DNA of 64,000 bases from Bacteroidales bacterium UBA5349. Its GTDB lineage: Bacteria; Bacteroidota; Bacteroidia; Bacteroidales; Tenuifilaceae. Below are positions 62,722-64,000 of the stretch, one piece after another; the stretch's first letter is position 1, and each line of letters starts with the position of its first letter. The DNA lies in NCBI GenBank assembly GCA_002410065.1, contig DHQB01000007.1, positions 1-64,000 on the forward strand, read 5' to 3'. A program made the position numbers and the translations under genes. The notes below the pieces were generated by a model. That model did not search any database, was not told where the DNA came from, and worked only from the letters and a program-made list of their open reading frames with translations.

Positions 62722-63483
62722 ATGACTGATTTTATAATTAACCCAAAAGTAAATTATCCCTTCATTCTTACCGATGCAAGTAAAGGGCTGGTTTACATAT
62801 CGGGCATTTCAATTCCAGAAAGTGCAGTACAATTTTATATTCCACTAATAGCCTGGATTGATGATTATTTAACAAGCCTCAGCAACTCACTTACGGTTAA
62901 TTTTGAGATGCTTTACTTTGGAAACAGTTCATCAAAAGCCTTCTTTGATCTTTTTCAACTACTGGATAAACACCACAAAAATGGTAAGCAAATTAAGGTT
63001 AACTGGTTTTATCATCCTGATGATAATGATATAATGGAGGACGGTGAAGAGTTTGCTGACTTATTTAATCTCCCTTTTACCCTTCAGGAAAAGCCAATAA
63101 CTTCAGTATTCAGTTTTAAAAAAACCAGTAATTCGCCTTTAGTTTATTTCGATCAATCGGGTGATGTTATAATTGAGGGTCCTTCTACAAACGGAAAACC
63201 TTGGAAATATTACTATCCAATTATCATGTGGCTCGATACAATACGTTTTTCGTTACTTGCTATTAATATTAAGGTTGATATCTATTTAAGTAAGATTGAT
63301 AAGCTTAATCTGTACTATATTAATACAATTATAAAAGAACTTGAGCTTATTGATGATAATGTTAGCAAGCAAGTTCAAATAGTTTGGAAATACCCAAATA
63401 ATGAAATTAAAGCCATTGGTGAGGATGTTCTTCTTAAATCTACAATCCCTTCTAAATTTGAGAAGATAGAGCAATCAGAATAA
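62722..63483 (+). CDS. Tandem SiaC-type (DUF1987) regulatory protein
   Basis: 253 residues made of two SiaC-like halves. Half 1 (about 1-125) has the STAS-like pattern ending in LTVNFEMLYFGNSSSKAFFDLF, with the NSSSK loop that carries the phosphorylatable residue in SiaC, then VNWFYHPDDNDIMEDGEEF. Half 2 (about 126-245) repeats the fold (YYYPIIMWLDT, VQIVWKYPNNEIKAIGEDV) but has an IDKLN-type sequence where the SSS loop should be. SiaC proteins switch partners (diguanylate cyclase in Pseudomonas) according to phosphorylation by SiaB and SiaA; neither partner is adjacent here. Convergent with the ferritin gene. Confidence 0.82.
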   Translation: MTDFIINPKVNYPFILTDASKGLVYISGISIPESAVQFYIPLIAWIDDYLTSLSNSLTVNFEMLYFGNSSSKAFFDLFQLLDKHHKNGKQIKVNWFYHPDDNDIMEDGEEFADLFNLPFTLQEKPITSVFSFKKTSNSPLVYFDQSGDVIIEGPSTNGKPWKYYYPIIMWLDTIRFSLLAINIKVDIYLSKIDKLNLYYINTIIKELELIDDNVSKQVQIVWKYPNNEIKAIGEDVLLKSTIPSKFEKIEQSE

Positions 63484-63506
63484 AAAAAGGCTAGCCGTAA
63501 CTAGCC
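63482..63506 (-). terminator. Terminator after the ferritin gene
   Basis: 6-bp stem GGCTAG / CTAGCC (63489-63494 and 63501-63506) followed by a seven-T run on the - strand, about 24 nt beyond the ferritin stop. Confidence 0.8.
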
Positions 63507-63529
63507 CATAAATCAAATCCAAATAAAAC

Positions 63530-64000
63530 TTATGCTTGTGCTGTTTCATCAACAAACAAACGAGTTTTAAGTTCCTTATCAAGCATAAAGACACCGTGCC
63601 CCTTATCGCCAATTAGCTTTAAGCTATCAATAATTTCCTGAACATTAGCCTCTTCCTCTACTTGCTCATCTATAAACCACTGAAGCATACTTTTGGTTGC
63701 ATGGTCCTTCTCCTCAATTGCAATATCCATAATGTTATTTATCAACGCAGTTACATGCTGCTCATGCTTAAGGGTTTCCTCCATAGCATGTAGGGTATTG
63801 GTCCATTTAGCGGGTACCTTATCAATTGGCTTGAGTATGGGTTGCACTCCACGCTCCACAAGGTAATCGAAAAATTTAAGGGCATGGGTTAACTCCTCTT
63901 GCCATTGCACGCGCATCCAATTGGCAAAGCCATTAAGCCCTTCGGCTGCAAAATACGAAGACATTGAAAGGTACATATAGGCAGACCAAATTTCAGCGTT
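63530..64000 (-). CDS. ftnA: Ferritin (5' end beyond the window)
   Basis: Partial: the frame is open to the window edge (reading NAEIWSAYMYLSM at the visible start), so the true start is outside. The in-frame ATG at 63976 is internal. Four-helix ferritin with ferroxidase-site residues in the EELTHA segment (Glu and His), HEQHVTALINN and DEQVEEEANVQEI. The C-terminal helix is intact. It stores iron as ferrihydrite in a 24-mer cage after oxidising Fe(II). Strong - strand terminator follows. Confidence 0.92.
   Translation of the reverse strand, partial: NAEIWSAYMYLSMSSYFAAEGLNGFANWMRVQWQEELTHALKFFDYLVERGVQPILKPIDKVPAKWTNTLHAMEETLKHEQHVTALINNIMDIAIEEKDHATKSMLQWFIDEQVEEEANVQEIIDSLKLIGDKGHGVFMLDKELKTRLFVDETAQA

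Noticed and set aside
1..64000. Search for tRNA, rRNA, CRISPR arrays, insertion sequences, phage genes or toxin-antitoxin pairs
   Set aside because: Nothing with the expected sequence or gene content was found on either strand.

Overview
This window looks like chromosomal DNA from a member of the Bacteroidota, most probably an anaerobic or microaerophilic, Bacteroidales-like organism. The sequence is A+T-rich by eye. One exported protein has a type IX secretion (T9SS) C-terminal sorting domain. A SusC-style TonB receptor has an N-terminal carboxypeptidase-regulatory-like domain. There are many lipoproteins, and lone copies of the Bacteroidota promoter element TAnnTTTG occur without clear Shine-Dalgarno sites. 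Hybrid cluster protein, an Fe-S cysteine desulfidase-type enzyme and ferritin point to low-oxygen life. I see no rRNA, tRNA, CRISPR array, transposase or phage gene, so most of the window is ordinary core and accessory chromosome.

Layout. 1-7.8 kb: a truncated nitroreductase, ornithine aminotransferase, an M13 peptidase lipoprotein, a YyaL/SPATA20 protein and a TlpA-like lipoprotein. 7.8-11 kb: a BtuFCD/FecBCD-type importer operon. 11-18 kb: a cytosolic hybrid histidine kinase, a GNAT-nitrilase fusion and a NagZ-beta-lactamase fusion. 18-25 kb: an acyl-activating/carrier/PlsC fusion, a large Asp-box T9SS protein and a Cys-rich lipoprotein. 25-30 kb: a six-gene cluster around hcp (ferredoxin-like protein, Hcp, cupin, BFD-like [2Fe-2S] protein, cupin, PepSY membrane protein). 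It is preceded by a perfect 16-bp Crp/Fnr-type palindrome placed about 41.5 bp upstream of a predicted start site. 30-36 kb: a membrane LytTR regulator, an alpha/beta-hydrolase-like protein, a DUF3137-LemA pair separated by a GC-rich palindrome, a cupin and a branched-chain aminotransferase. 36-40 kb: a thiamine salvage operon (TPP riboswitch, TonB receptor, PnuT, thiamine pyrophosphokinase). 40-50 kb: C69 peptidase, OsmC, malic enzyme, cysteine desulfidase-like enzyme, a GIN-domain protein, periplasmic MsrB, LON-domain protein and a serine hydrolase. 50-56 kb: threonine aldolase, ArgS and SecA. 56-62.6 kb: an envelope module (DUF1302-like outer-membrane protein, MMPL/RND exporter, LolA-like protein) with a membrane-anchored AraC regulator upstream. 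62.7-64 kb: a tandem SiaC-type protein and a ferritin that runs off the window.

How the parts fit. Two units are read as coherent systems. The first is the hcp cluster, probably a nitrosative-stress/redox regulon under an Fnr-family activator such as HcpR. The second is the TPP-controlled thiamine uptake operon, where outer-membrane uptake, inner-membrane uptake and phosphorylation are encoded in order. The most unusual small-scale signals are GGTTGA-type hexamer arrays sitting exactly at the 3' ends of genes (one encodes a Ser-Thr repeat tail on PnuT), the palindrome between lemA and the DUF3137 gene, and the SiaC duplication in which the second half has lost the serine cluster. Family assignments come from reading protein motifs only; no database search was possible.
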